From contig JAVGVS010000744.1 in NCBI GenBank assembly GCA_032718565.1, positions 18,501 through 82,500 of the forward strand: DNA of 64,000 nucleotides, written 5' to 3'. The notes under the pieces are model-generated. The model searched no databases. It saw nothing but the letters and a program-made list of their open reading frames with translations, and had not been told where the DNA came from. The translations under genes and the position numbers were made by a program. This DNA comes from Distichodus sexfasciatus. Lineage: Eukaryota > Chordata > Actinopteri > Characiformes > Distichodontidae. This document shows positions 23,101-33,785 of the stretch, in pieces. Each line of letters starts with the position of its first letter. Position 1 is the stretch's first letter.

Positions 23101-26100
23101 TAACCGTCTTCGGGTGTAGTCCTGCTTTAGGGGTTGTTTGCAGTAATTTGTCATGCTTCCCCACGATCACTTGCGATCCACATTGTTATAGACGATCCAC
23201 TCTTCCTCCCGTCACCTGTCTCTTAAAAAATATTTTCCTCATGTTTCTGCAATAAACCGCAGATGGAAATCCTTTGGGCGAGGGTAGCCTCATTAAGTTG
23301 ACATTGAACCCAAACGCGGAGGCTGCTCACATAGCTGCGCTGATGCAGATGGTTATCAACCCTGGATTTGGGTATTTTGAGGATCTCACTGGCCGTATCA
23401 TGGGTAATCTCATCTGGCCGGCCGGAGCGAGGTGCGCATTGAACCAAAAAATATCCCAAACGAAATCTTTAAAAGCACTTCTGGCACACACACACACACA
23501 CACACATTCTGTAAGAGTATCATCTCCATTTCACATAAAAACGCATGAGGTGTCGAAAATGTCTCTTTTGGTTTCCACTTTTCAACGTGATCCTAAACAC
23601 ACAAAATAGCTCTGGTCTCGTCAGAATTCCGTGTCGAACTACATTGAAGTCAAGTATTTAATGAGAGCACACGAAACGGAACAGACTGAAGTTAGCGACT
23701 TCTTAGACCGCTTGACTTTTTGACCAGCCCAGTAGATGAGTGGTTGAGCTCAGGGAGAAACAGGTATGATATTTGAACTGCTTTTGTGATTTGATATTTG
23801 AAGCGATTGTGTCAGATCTGCATTAGTCAGCATTTTTTACGTATATGTGAACACGCCAAACGAACTCAGACCCCTCCGAAACGAACCGAACTGAGACCAC
23901 ATCGGGAGCTGGTCTCAGTCTGGTTCGCTTTAAGTCCGCAGCACGGTGTGTTTAATTCGTGCCTAATGAACACAAAAACGCTCCTGGTTCACTTCGACAG
24001 GTTTTGTTCGAAGTGAACACTACCCAGAATGCAAAGCAGTAAAGGTCTGAGAGCTCCATAAGAATGAAGTATGAACAGAGAAAGGACTGAGGCTGAGCAG
24101 AAGTGGAGCAGAAAGAGAACCGAGTCCCCTTTCAAGTGAACTCACAGTGTGAACATGAAGAGTACCGAGTTCCCTTTCTGTTGGTCCACTTTCTGGACCA
24201 CTTCTAGAGGACTGAGTTGGGTTCCTTTAAAGAGGACCATATGTGATAACACCCCCATAGTCCTGCCTGAAACACAGTTTGCTCTAGAAACAGCCACAAG
24301 AGGGCGCCGTCATCCCCCTAACAGCGCTCACTGTGATCGCCGCGTCATCTGGGGATCATGTATTTATGTACGTCGTATAAAATGTGCCACATACACGTGC
24401 TGTTGTTATGTGTTTTTGGTGTTGTATATTGATGATGTATAATTTAGACTAAACATGACTCGTGTGTAAATTCTCTAAATCTTATCCACGTGGCCTGATT
24501 GTTTGGAGAGGTGTGAACCGCCCGACGGCTCCCTCTTTCTCCACTCTTTCCCCTCACACGAGCTCCCGGAATGTGCTCAGATGTCTTCCTGTAGACTGTA
24601 ATGGGGAAATGTTCACTCTCATGACCTGGTGCTGACCTTCTTCATCACGTTTAACCGCTTCATCCTTCATTCCTCACTTCTGTCTTTTCCCACCACTTTA
24701 TCCCTCTCCACTTTAGTGCGGCACACAGCAAGCACGCTGTTTCTCCAGGAACTGCCTGTCTAGTTAAATATAAACCCCAAACTGATGGCAGGCAACCAAC
24801 AGCACAAATATTTTTTGACTCTGTGTGTGTGTGTGTATCCAGGCGCTTTGTGAGGAATCAGATGGTTCTGGCTAACACACTGTTCCGAACAGTCTGCTAC
24901 CATCCCGAAGAGTATCAGATCATCACCAGCGGAACAGACAGGAAGGTACTCACCAAGCCCAAGTGTGTGCGTGTGAAAGAGAGAGTTGATGGACAGAATA
25001 AGCAATAGACCCAGATTGGGTGGTTCTGATGTCATAATGCTTTAGTTTGCCAGAAGAGAGTGAAAGAGTGGCAGAGAGATGGAGGAGAGAGAGAGAAATG
25101 GAGGAGAGAGATGGAGGAGAGAGAGAGACGGAGGGAGAGAGATGGAGGAGAGAGAGAAATGGAGGAGAGAAATGGAGGAGAGAGATGGAGGAGAGAGAGA
25201 GACGGAGGGAGAGAGATGGAGGGAAAGGGAGTAAACAAGATTTCCTGCTCTCCTGTGGATTTGATGGTCTCATGTTGTTTCTTTGCCAGAGATCCCATCT
25301 GCTGCTGCACCACAAAGATGCTGTCTCTTATTATAGTACTGTCCCACTGCATCACGTCTCACTCTCATGTCTCACTCTCACTGCACCACGGCTCACCCTC
25401 ATGTCACTATTTATGTCTTACTTTCACGTCTCACTCTCACTGCACCACGTCTCACTCTCATGTCACTATTTATGTCTTACTCTAACATCTCACTCTCACT
25501 ACACCACAGCTAACTCTCATGTCACTATTTACTCTCACTACACCACGGCTCACTCTCATGTCACTATTTATGTCTCACTCTCACGTCTCACTCTCACTGC
25601 ACCACGTCTCACTCTCACTGCACCACGTCTCACTCTCATGTCACTATTTACTCTCACTATACCACGGCTCACTCTCATGTCACTATTTATGTCTCACTCT
25701 CACGTCTCACTCTCACTGCACCACGTCTCACTCTCTCATCTTTGCTGCACATCTCCCTCTCATCACGCCACATCACACTCTCACTGGACCCCGTCTCACT
25801 CTCGCTGCGCCGTGTCTCACTTTCTACTCTCTCTGTCTCATGTTAGCACATGGCAACCTCTTTAGTTATTAATTAATGATTTTAATTATGAGGCTGTTGT
25901 GACTTCAGGGTTTTGCTCCTCCTCTTTCCTATGACCACACCCCTTTAACTGTGACCCACCTTTCCCACGTGTGACCACACCCCTGTAATTCTGACCCCAC
26001 CTTTCCCACATGTGACCACACCCCCCTTTCACCACAGCAAATACAGCATTTTTATTGAAGAATAGTACGTAATGTCCATGTTGTAGTTATTACTGTCAGC

Positions 26101-26840
26101 ATATGTCCTGACTAATTACTGACCAGCTGACCGATGTGTGTAATGTGCACTGCGTCTCACCCTGTCCACACGTCTGACCTTTGACTTTCCTGAACAGATC
26201 TGCTACTGGGAGGTGTACGACGGCTCCCCCATCAGGGACCTGGAGGGCTCGCAGTCTGGAGCCATTAACGCCATGCACATCACTCAGGGGGGCGGACACT
26301 TCGTCACCGGTGCGTAAAAACTACCATTAGCCATCTCCAAGCAGTGTTTACTAGTGTTGACCACACCAATTTCAATCATTTCATCTGTGACTGTGAGGCA
26401 GTTTTTAATGTAATGCGTAGGAACTTGGTCGGCAGTTGAAGTCCCAGACCTGTAAAGGTACCACTGGGGAGCTCCCAAAAACTCTTACTATGTTATATCT
26501 GCTGATATGATGCAGGGGTAAAGTAGCACTCGACCTGTTGGTGAGCTGGAGCAGGTGGCATCTCACCCTCGCATGTATGCTGGATGCCATGTTAGATGCC
26601 ACCTGCTCCAGCTCACACAGCATCACTCTCGCTCTCTCTCTCCTCCGTCTTCCTCGTGCCACAGGTGGGGACGACAAGCTGATCAAGGTGTGGCACTACG
26701 TGGACGGTGAGGTGACCCACGTGGGCACGGGGCACAGCGGCAGCGTGACCGGCGTCAGGATCTGCCCCAACAACAGATACATCATCAGCACCAGCGCAGA
26801 CGGAGCCGTGTTGAGGTGGAGATTCCCACACAGCTCATAG
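13237..26840 (+). CDS. cfap52: Cilia- and flagella-associated protein 52 (WDR16), 14 exons
   Basis: Exons: 13237-13297, 14293-14492, 14863-14999, 15398-15526, 16212-16311, 17722-17838, 19191-19288, 20718-20888, 21505-21653, 22135-22280, 22479-22630, 24843-24945, 26198-26309, 26665-26840. They join in one frame (1851 nt, 616 aa; human CFAP52 is 620 aa). The protein is a run of WD40 blades. Visible pieces include FLHGHTNNISCLAVSKSG, VIIWDYKNMEMYARF, SIVVWDMEKKELICGG, TLRVWELDLL, DIRVWHTDTSKELLRIKV, QVRVWDLLQ, CVIWDLV, ANTLFRTVCYHPEE, IITSGTDRKI, THVGTGHSGSVTG and the C-terminal ISTSADGAVLRWRFPHSS. CFAP52 is a microtubule inner protein of axonemal doublets in motile cilia and sperm flagella. ATG 13237 gives MTGEPQKVQPLQLEAIIGFNG, matching the family N-terminus in length. 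usp43 follows on the same strand, as in human. X-box motifs upstream fit ciliary regulation. No coding break was seen. Confidence 0.97.
13498..13566 (+). repeat. (ATT)n/(AGT)n compound microsatellite
   Basis: TATTATTATTATTATT changes to AGTAGTAGTAGTAGTAGT in cfap52 intron 1. Confidence 0.95.
14133..14182 (+). repeat. (TAGA)n microsatellite
   Basis: About 12 TAGA units in cfap52 intron 1. Confidence 0.95.
15590..15690 (-). repeat. SINE family B fragment
   Basis: GGGGCGACTTTGGGGTTAAGG and TCTTAGTGGTGG resemble the reversed family B tail. Confidence 0.5.
15790..16062. mobile_element. hAT-like element end
   Basis: Ends CGAATCGTGAGATTTTCTG then CGTGCACCCCTAAAA. Read in reverse this is AGGGGTGCACGATA plus CGATTCGACTCGAT, a common teleost DNA-transposon end. 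Lies in cfap52 intron 4. Confidence 0.5.
16340..16480. mobile_element. Fragment related to the 367-1417 element
   Basis: Shares ATCGATGCATCACGATGC and GGTTTTCAACCGGCG with the left half of that element. Lies in cfap52 intron 5. Confidence 0.55.
17367..17512 (+). repeat. Interspersed repeat family C, diverged
   Basis: AAATCAAAGTGAAGCTCATCG, CATCTCAGCTCTATAGAATA and CAGAGACGGTGACGAG match the family core with many changes. Confidence 0.5.
18440..18672 (+). repeat. SINE family A, tandem copy 1
   Basis: Head degraded (GGCGTTTGTCGCATAATC, box B-like AGGTTCGTCG). The body GTACCACTGAGGTACTCATG and tail CACAATGACAAATAATCAG are clear. Confidence 0.75.
18678..18925 (+). repeat. SINE family A, tandem copy 2 (full length)
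   Basis: GGGGCAGTTGGTGGCGTAAC (box A), GGTTCGAATCC (box B, about 18740), GGTACTCATGGGCAAGG and the CACAATGACTAATAATCACT tail. Directly follows copy 1. Confidence 0.85.
19307..19460 (+). repeat. Interspersed repeat family C
   Basis: AGTCAAAGTAAACTTTGTC, GAGAGACGAGACGCCGTGGC and the AAATAAGGCACATAG tail, starting 19 bp after cfap52 exon 7. Confidence 0.7.
19627..19765 (+). repeat. tRNA-derived SINE, family B
   Basis: GTGGGTTCGAATCC box B (19679), CTCCAGCACTACCACCACTG and AACAAGACCCTTAACCCC. Confidence 0.75.
19795..19875. repeat. Stem-loop (inverted repeat)
   Basis: The arm GAAAAGTCAGATATTCTC (about 19799-19816) is perfectly complementary to GAGAATATCTGACTTTTC (19853-19870), with a 36-bp loop. 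Probably a small transposon or fold-back element. Confidence 0.75.
19915..20630. mobile_element. Unclassified interspersed repeat
   Basis: Contains GCGCCCTCTATTGTTACATT and TTCAAAACGTGTTTGCC, an AAT-rich tract and CACCTCGTGCTTGGACCCCT. Similar words (AACACGTTTGCCGTTGC, GCGCCCCCTAC) recur at 57110-57135. Confidence 0.45.
22736..23737 (-). mobile_element. mariner transposon relic, antisense in cfap52 intron 11
   Basis: The ends TTGGGTTGACCAAAAAGTC and CTTGACTTTTTGACCAGCCC are inverted repeats of the irritans-like mariner type. The minus strand carries mariner transposase words in several frames, in order: LRVWVQCQLNEATLAQRISI, YCDQPDKLNTEL, HDNARA, and FHSLQNSWNGQTFTFEED. Multiple frame breaks make it inactive. 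Confidence 0.8.
23485..23508 (+). repeat. (CA)n microsatellite inside the mariner relic
   Basis: Dinucleotide run ACACACAC. Confidence 0.85.
23840..24262. mobile_element. Possible Harbinger-like DNA element
   Basis: Repeated words GAACCGAGT, TTCACTTCGA and GGACCACTT, with GAACACGCCAAACGAACTC near the left, resemble teleost Harbinger-type elements. No clean ends were fixed. Confidence 0.3.
25060..25232 (+). repeat. GGAGAGA purine-tract minisatellite
   Basis: Near-pure purine strand built from ATGGAGGAGAGAGAGA-type units in cfap52 intron 12. Confidence 0.9.
25345..25835 (+). repeat. TCTCACTCTCACTGCACCACG minisatellite
   Basis: Higher-order units of roughly 50-110 bp mix CTCACTCTCACTGCACCACG with CTCATGTCACTATTTATGTC. 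Long open frames here are repeat by-products, not genes. Confidence 0.9.
25930..26030 (+). repeat. Short tandem repeat, ~46-bp unit
   Basis: Three copies of a unit containing TGACCACACCCC and CACCTTTCCCAC. Confidence 0.85.
26420..26478 (+). repeat. SINE family A fragment
   Basis: GGTCGGCAGTTGAAGTCCCA and AAAGGTACCACTGGGGAGC resemble the SINE A middle. Confidence 0.4.
26541..26616. repeat. Perfect 23-bp stem-loop before cfap52 exon 14
   Basis: Positions 26541-26563 are exactly complementary to 26594-26616 (core GAGCTGGAGCAGGTGGCATC), with a 30-bp loop. It ends 48 bp before the exon 14 start. Confidence 0.85.
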
Positions 26841-27347
26841 AGGAGAATCGAACACCAAACTCCTCAACACGGGGACGAAAAGCAACGCTTCACCTGCACC
26901 TTCAAACAGAAATGAATCTGAAACTAGAGCTCCACTAAAGCACCACCTGGACAAAATATACATCTGAGGTGCTAATGAGAGGCTTAAGTCCAAACTCAAC
27001 CCAAAGTTCCTGTTTCATTTCACCTTCGTTAATTGTTAGTAACGTCGGCGCCTCGTTTTTTTGGCCAGCTGCTGCTTTAACACAGTGGGTTTAGGAGCAA
27101 CATCTGGCAGGAAATTTGAAAGAATGTCTTATTATAGAATTATGGCGAATACTGGATCTACTCGTTATTAATATGTAAATAATTATTTTTCCCATATTTT
27201 CTCCACACTGGACTTAACACAAACACACTGTCTTATTTTATTTCACCACAGCACACACACCGCTGCTTTTCTGGTTCCACGTCATTCAAATCAGTGTGTA
27301 ACCTGACCTGAGAGTTCCAAATGTTCCACGTTAGAGCCTCAGTAGCT

Positions 27348-27353
27348 AATAAA
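27348..27353 (+). terminator. cfap52: cfap52 polyadenylation signal candidate
   Basis: An AATAAA lies about 510 bp after the cfap52 stop and is followed by a T/GT-rich stretch (TGTTTTGTTCTGTTG), typical of a cleavage downstream element. The intervening sequence is the likely 3' UTR. Confidence 0.55.
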
Positions 27354-27462
27354 ACTGTTTTGTTCTGTTGAATATCAAGCCAGATTCAAGATTCTTTATT
27401 TGTCACATTTATGTACTGGGAATTAAAGGGAAACATGAAAACTCTAACACTAATAAGTAGGG

Positions 27463-28460
27463 AAGGACGATGATATCGGAATTGTACCAGATTCGGCGGA
27501 TATTTTTTGAGTCATCATCATCAGACCGATACTTAGTTACCCGATATTTCCAGCTGATATTTGCTGCTGCATTTATTGTCCGTGTGAAAGGTAGCGCTTG
27601 TGTCAGGCATGTCCAGAGTCCGAGGTGGGATTTTATACGGCCCGCGCCTTCTGTCTTAAAATGTCTGGTGTTATTTTGTGGTAAAATTCTGATCACGCAG
27701 TGGAACGTTCACCAGCAACATCTCTGGTCTTTACGCTCAACTCTGCTGCACACGTGAAACATGTTTAACTACTAAACTGTGTGTTTGCTTCACTTAGTGA
27801 ATGTGAGCTCACACATGGGCCGTGTCCCGAGCCGTGTACTACTGCACTTAATAGTATGGTAGGTAAGGTGCTCTTATCATACTCTTCTATGTGGTAGACG
27901 TGATCTCTCAGAAGTAGCCGGGTTAGAAGACCAAGTTTTCACACTAGGTAGTGCGTTATTGCTAGAGAGTCACACGCACTTCATTTGGACTTGGTACACT
28001 ACATAGGGGGGCGGAAGCACTTAAAAATGTTGTGCACTCATGCTCGAAATGCTCTGTCCTCGCTCCTTCTGCTTTCACACTCACTTGACTTGGTGCTGTG
28101 TTAGAAATGTCAGAGTTATGGTGTTATTTTTGAGCCAGAATTCTGAGCTGCAGGAAATTTGTTGAGCAAAATATCTTTATATCGCTCAACTCTTGCCTTC
28201 CTCATTTATCAGCATCAGCAGATATAAACATGAAGACATCAGATAGTTAACATCATGTTTACTACAGTTTGACATATCTCTGAAATGAAACCATCATTGT
28301 ACAATTTTAAGTGGGGAATCAGTTTACCCTGGACTAGATTTTCTTGAGACCAGCTTGAAGGTTATAATCTGGTAACGACAGTCTGATCAATGTTCCTTTT
28401 TGATCAATTCTCCGATCATTCGATTGTTGTACTGATGTATCGTTACAGCCCCAGTACCTA
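27463..28460 (+). mobile_element. Non-autonomous DNA element (797-bp family), long copy
   Basis: Begins GGGAAGGACGATGATATCGG, shares TTTGCTGCTGCATTTATTGT and CAGGCATGTCCAGAGTCCGA with copies at 4765, 34571 and 55556, and degrades near 28440. Lies 3' of cfap52. Confidence 0.7.
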
Positions 28461-28671
28461 GAGATCACATTAGTAATTATACTGGAATATCAGCTTACAT
28501 TGTACACGCCTGAATTTTAGCGTAATGTTGCTATGGCGGATTCCATCAAGCTGCCCAGTAACCACTCGATTTGAAAACGTCCCCTGGACTATTCTCATAT
28601 CTTCACTTCTTTACAAATGACTAATTAACCATTAATGTTAAAGTAATGCTTACTGTGTATTAAATGTTCAT

Positions 28672-28845
28672 GCACCCGGAGGAGGATGGGGTCAGGTTCT
28701 GAGTCCTGGTTCCTCTCGAGGTTCCTTCCTGCTAGAGGAGTGTTTCTTGCCACTGTGGTCATGCTTGTTGGGGTTTAGGCCGGTCATATGTAAAGCACTT
28801 TGTGACCGTGTTGTTAAGAGCACTATATAAATAACATTGAATATG
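28672..28845 (+). mobile_element. L2-type LINE 3' end
   Basis: CACCCGGAGGAGGATGGGGT, GAGGTTCCTTCCTG, TTGTTGGGGTTTAGGCCGGT and the terminal AGAGCACTATATAAATAACA are the typical 3' UTR of fish L2 elements. A second copy ends at about 60190. Confidence 0.75.
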
Positions 28846-28849
28846 AATG

Positions 28850-29435
28850 AGTCCAATTATGAATCTGATCAGGGGGAGTCTGATCGCGGATCAATGTCGT
28901 GGGAGTGGTTTAACATTTCCAGCTCTGCATCACAACCGCTTTTTCGAACTTGCCTCCAGATTTGGTTTGTGATGTGACCGTCGAGAAGAGGCAATGACCC
29001 CACATCAACATTCACCACATACACTGTGAAATATTAACTACTGGTTAACCTTGATGGAGCTGAGAGGAGGAGTGGGAGGAGAGCTGCAGCAGAGTTTACA
29101 CGCAGGAACTAACAAGGCAACACACACACTTGCGCAAAGCAGATAAACCTGTTTTACAACACACACACACACCACCTGCTGAAAAATGTTTTAGTAACGC
29201 AGCAGGTGTCTGACGCAGGAAGCTCCACCCGTCTGCTCAAGCTGGACAACGACAGGGTGAGGATTTTACTTGTAACTGAGGAGAGTTGACTTCTTAAACG
29301 CTATTTTGTCGTTACTGTAGTGACAGTGCTACGCTGATGTGTGATACTGAGACGTGATAAACTGTTTGTCTCTCTGACCTTGCACACAGATCCCTGTCTC
29401 ATAGCACACGCGTCTCTCTCTCAAGACACATGACC
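28850..29435. other. Intergenic, no gene seen
   Basis: No long frame or recognised repeat apart from short CA runs near 29160. Confidence 0.4.
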
Positions 29436-29439
29436 GCTG

Positions 29440-29506
29440 TGTGTGTGTGTGTTTCTGCTGTGTGTGTGTGTGTGTGTGTGTTTCTGCTGTGTGTGTGTGT
29501 GTTTCT

Positions 29507-29541
<35 letters not shown>

Positions 29542-29560
29542 GGTGTGTGTGTGTGTGTGT
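29440..29560 (+). repeat. (GT)n compound microsatellite
   Basis: Long GT runs separated by TTTCTGCT and TTTCTCTC. Frames through it are artefacts. Confidence 0.95.
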
Positions 29561-29744
29561 GGAAGTTTAGAGGAAAGTGCTGGAGGGGGGGGCACGGTGC
29601 TGCAGAGGTGCCCTGGTGGGGGATGTATTCACACAGCAGCAGCATCTCTGTCTCTCTCTCCGGGGCTCAGTTCCATGTCTGCTGACTCTTCTTCACACAC
29701 ACACACGCATGGACTTCACTGCTGGGTCCTGTTTGTGTGTACAC

Positions 29745-30900
29745 AGGTACCATGCCGGCCCACCAGAGTTGTGCATGGGGAGAGAGTCTGACTCTGGAAG
29801 GGGCGGGAGACTTCCATACCATGCCCAGGTGATAAAACCCGCAGCATTTGAAATTCTCTCTCTCTCTGGACCTGTCCTCGCGGGCTGTGGTCTGACAAAG
29901 AGATACCCTGGCCGAACCTGCACGCGTGGGGGAAGGCTCATATGCATTTCCCTTGTTTCAAGACCAGGAACAAGGAGGTACTCGGCTTTCAGTAACGCTA
30001 GGAAATTCAGTAAATCAAGCTTGCAACCTGCCATTTTCGACGCGGCCGGACCCGTTACGTGCAAGCAGAAACCGAGACGAATCGAAATACCTCGGAAGCA
30101 AGATTCCCACAGCCAGGACGCCAAATTCCCTGGAACAATCCTTCCGACTTTACGCGTAACGCAAGACTTCGCCGAGAAGACAAGACGCGATTCTCGCTTA
30201 TCGCCAGCCACTTACGGACTTTAATAAATTCTCCAACCACCCAGAATGGTGAGGATGGAGGACGAGCAAAAACAAAGCTACAGGACTGAGGACATAAAGC
30301 CGCATCACTAACACGCGGAGACCTAATCTGAACCTCTGAGTTTAGTAACTTAACATAAATTCACTCTTAATGCAACGTCTGGGCAAAGTTTCATTGTTTA
30401 GCATTGTTTAAACCATGTCTGAGAAGAATATGGTTCATGTGCTTAACGATAGGCTCTTCATTTTATGACATTCCCATTCTTTCCTAATTTCTTTTACTAC
30501 CTATCTCGAACCCGAGAAACACCTCAACCCAATTCAACTCGGCCTCGCATACGTTCCAAACATTTAGCTTAAGGCTAGACTCCACACCAGCATGTCTCTA
30601 GGACAAGGCTCAGCCGATCTCGTCAACATACGCACTGGTTTCACCAAAGACGTGGTAAAGACGCCGTTGTCTTTTGTCTTAAGAGATAAGGAGCAACCTC
30701 CCCCTTTAAATGCACGCACTTACACCCTTTTGTTCCACAGATCAAAGCACCTTGGCGACGCACACACACACACAATAATACCAATCTCTTCTCTTTCTGG
30801 CGTGTGTAAATATACTGTTTGTTGTTGATTGCTTTCGGAGTTGTTTTTAGACTTAGAAGTTAAATAAATGTTTGTTTTATTTTCACCCAGTTGTGATTTC
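29745..30900. mobile_element. Possible LTR-retrotransposon-derived segment
   Basis: GC-richer block rich in CpG (CGACGCGGCCGGACC, TTTACGCGTAACGC), a CCTTTAAATGC-type stretch near 30702, and AATAAATG near 30862. Composition differs from its neighbours. No flanking repeat pair or pol words were found, so the class is uncertain. Confidence 0.3.
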
Positions 30901-31579
30901 ATTAATGGGATTAAACTGCTGAAACCTATAAAAGAATTTGCAAAATTGGTAAAACCACCTTCAGAACCCAAATCCTTAATGTTACTATCCTTAGTGAGAA
31001 CTAAAGAGTGTAATGCTTTCGATTTGATAAAAAATTTATTTTATGAGACTGATAAATTTTATGAAGAACTTTGATAAACTATAGTAAGATGTTGGGCAAA
31101 CCTTACAGTATATATATTTGTTTCTGGTACGGTGATCAGGGTGCACTGATCTGGATACATGGGTTCGATAACCACTCACAGCTGGATCAGGTGTAGCGGC
31201 ATTGTGCTGATTCACGGAGACGACTGGAGTTAAGTTAACTGCTTTAGAACACTCTGGTGGATGCTAATGTACACTGTGTTAGCAACTATGCTTTTGGGAA
31301 CGCACCCTGTTCACACCGCTGCTGCGTGATTATTACAGTGTTTTAGTAGGAAAACAGGATGTAGTCAAGCATCTCTTCAGCAGAACAGAATTGACCCTCA
31401 GTTCCTCCTCACAGAGAAATACACAACGTATTCATGAAACTCTGCTGTCGGATCGCTACTCGGGGTCGACCCGTACCCAAAACACAAGTATCAGCATCGG
31501 TACCGGAACTGATGAAGCGGGGATCCTATTAATTACACACAATCATAACACACTTCGTAAAATCTTTGTTTCTCTGTTG

Positions 31580-31808
31580 GCAGCAGTTGGTAGTGTAACG
31601 GCTAGGGAGCTGGTCCAGTGATCAGAAGGTTGTCGGTTCAAGTCCCAGACCGCTACAGGTACCACTGAGGTACTCGTGAGCAGGTTGACATTCTCAAGCT
31701 ACAGCTGCCCACTGCTCCTTCATGGATGGGTCAGATGCAGAGATCACACGTGGCTGTGGTGCGCTGTGTGCTGTGTTCACAATCACAAATAATCCCTCAC
31801 TTTCTGTT
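31580..31808 (+). repeat. tRNA-derived SINE, family A (full length)
   Basis: GCAGTTGGTAGTGTAACGGC (box A), GGTTCAAGTCC (box B, about 31638), GGTACCACTGAGGTACTCG and the CACAATCACAAATAATCCC tail. Confidence 0.85.
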
Positions 31809-32138
31809 TTCTGCTGCTGTCCCGGTGTGACTGAACGCTGAAGGGCCGAGTGGTCTTCACATGATGCTGAAATAAGAGAAGTAGTCTTTATTTAAAGCAA
31901 GACGTTCTCTCAAATCGTTATATTCAAGAAAGTAAAGACTTCCAGGGTTAAGGCTCAGTTTAAGTTTGAGATTAAATTTGAACAAGGCTTTTTGGAACAT
32001 TACATATTTACCTCTGGATCCCATGAAGATACAAAGGCTTTGATACAGACTCACACACACACACACGGCGCACAATCCGATTAGTCGACCGACAAGATTT
32101 CTGAAATATTTTACATACCACACAACCAGGGCAGCAAG

Positions 32139-32164
32139 AGAGAGAGAGAGAGAGAGAGAGAGAG
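32139..32164 (+). repeat. (GA)n microsatellite
   Basis: AGAGAG run. Confidence 0.9.
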
Positions 32165-32554
32165 CAGGGAAGGTGAGGAAGAGGAAGACACACGTGGTTA
32201 TTTAACACTGCTTTTGGGAAGTTTCTGCGTAGATAATGATAATGATGATGATGAGTCAAGTTAAATAAACTCAGTAATCAACATGAAACCTTTCCGCTCT
32301 GTTAGTGTCCTTGCGTTCCTGTCACTACAACACATACCCTAGCAACCAGCCGGGTGTGGACATGAGGCAGGGCACTGACATGAGTCTGTCCCCAAATTAG
32401 ACTAAAACACACAGAAAACATCAGGCTGTTCTAACTGGATCCTCATGAGTTTGTGGTGTACAAGCTTCTGTACTTAATAATAATCCTAGTCCTCAACCTG
32501 GACAAAACTCAATCTTAATGAAGTAAAAATGACTTGTAAACACCTTTCACACAG

Positions 32555-32812
32555 GTCACAAAGCGCTGTACAATCAACACACAAACAAGACCTCAAAGTA
32601 CAGCACCGCACAGTGCACCACAACCACGCGGGAGCTTCATGCCTGACCCATCCGTGAAGGAGCGTGGACAGCTTTTTGCAGAGCCTGGAGGACAGTACCT
32701 TGCTCATGAGTACCTCATTGGTACCTTTACCAGTTGGAACTTGAACCAGTGTCCTTCTGATCACGGTGCCAACTCCCTGACCGTTACACTACCAACCGCC
32801 TCTTTTACTTTC
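32555..32812 (-). repeat. tRNA-derived SINE, family A
   Basis: Reverse copy: ACAGTGCACCACAACCACGC, GCTCATGAGTACCTCATTGG, box B as GGAACTTGAACC and CCGTTACACTACCAACCGC. Confidence 0.8.
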
Positions 32813-32814
32813 AA

Positions 32815-33780
32815 ACTCAGTCAAGATCTATTGTAAACACTATGATTTATACAAAAGGTAAGCAAAACTAAATAAATAAAGCACATTAAGAGTGGAATTA
32901 TGGAGTCGCAGTTTTCTCAAAACGTACCTTTTTTCTCCTAGTGTGTTTAATGAAGTCAGTGAGGGTGATTGTTGTAACATGAAGACTGGAGTGTTGAAAT
33001 GACTGAGGCGTTGGTGGAGGCCAGGAGGAAGACGTGATCCCACACGTGTGAGATCTACATCTTTTCTTCAGGATGAAAATGCGAGAGGCAGCAGACGATC
33101 AAAAGTGTTGATGTGTGGAGACGCTTTCCTGATTTACCTTTCACGTGAACACACACATTTACACACACGTGACGTACAGAGAGAGCAGCAATTGTGCAGC
33201 ATTTGAGAATAAGACCGGACAGCGCTGAGACGGGGTTCGGGTCACCACTGGGCAAAGGCGTAGGCGAGTTTGTGTGAGGAAAGTGTAAAACTGTAAGTCC
33301 CACTGCACACTAAAGATTCATGAAACGAGGAATCGCAACCAGCTGCAAGCCCTGGCAACAAAACTTCTAAAAGGAGGCAGTTGAGAGCGGTGTGTGTGAA
33401 AGTAAAGGAGCTATGGCCCGTAACAGACGAGCACTTTTACATGCAGTGATGGATTAACGTGCTTGCAGTAGATTTAATCAATACATTTTATTTTCAACCT
33501 TCACCTGCTCTCTGAGTTCATACTGTAATCTGATAATGACTGAACTGTTTCACCTGCGCTGAGAGAGAGAGAGAGACGGGGAGAGAGGCCCAGCTGGACA
33601 AGGATTTGGGCTGTGTTGTAGAGAAGTAAACAGTACTCAAGACTGAAGCAGATTTACAAAGACAGACGTCCACGTCCCGTCCACATACGCTATAGTTGAC
33701 TAGACAGGATGAGTATCTGGTGTACCACAAGTCAACATGCATGTCAGTACACAGCTCTACAGCATGGTTACGGTCAGGTG
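32815..33780. other. No gene or classified repeat seen
   Basis: Mixed-composition sequence with short overlapping frames on both strands and a GA run near 33565. Confidence 0.4.
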
Positions 33781-33785
33781 TAACA

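Noticed and set aside
25047..25865. 272-codon frame with Ser/Leu/His repeats
   Set aside because: Produced by the purine tract and the TCTCACTCTCA minisatellite inside cfap52 intron 12.
29577..30224. 215-codon frame and its minus-strand partner
   Set aside because: Both strands are open over the same GC-richer block, no family resemblance, and the start lies in a GT array. Treated as possible transposon-derived DNA.
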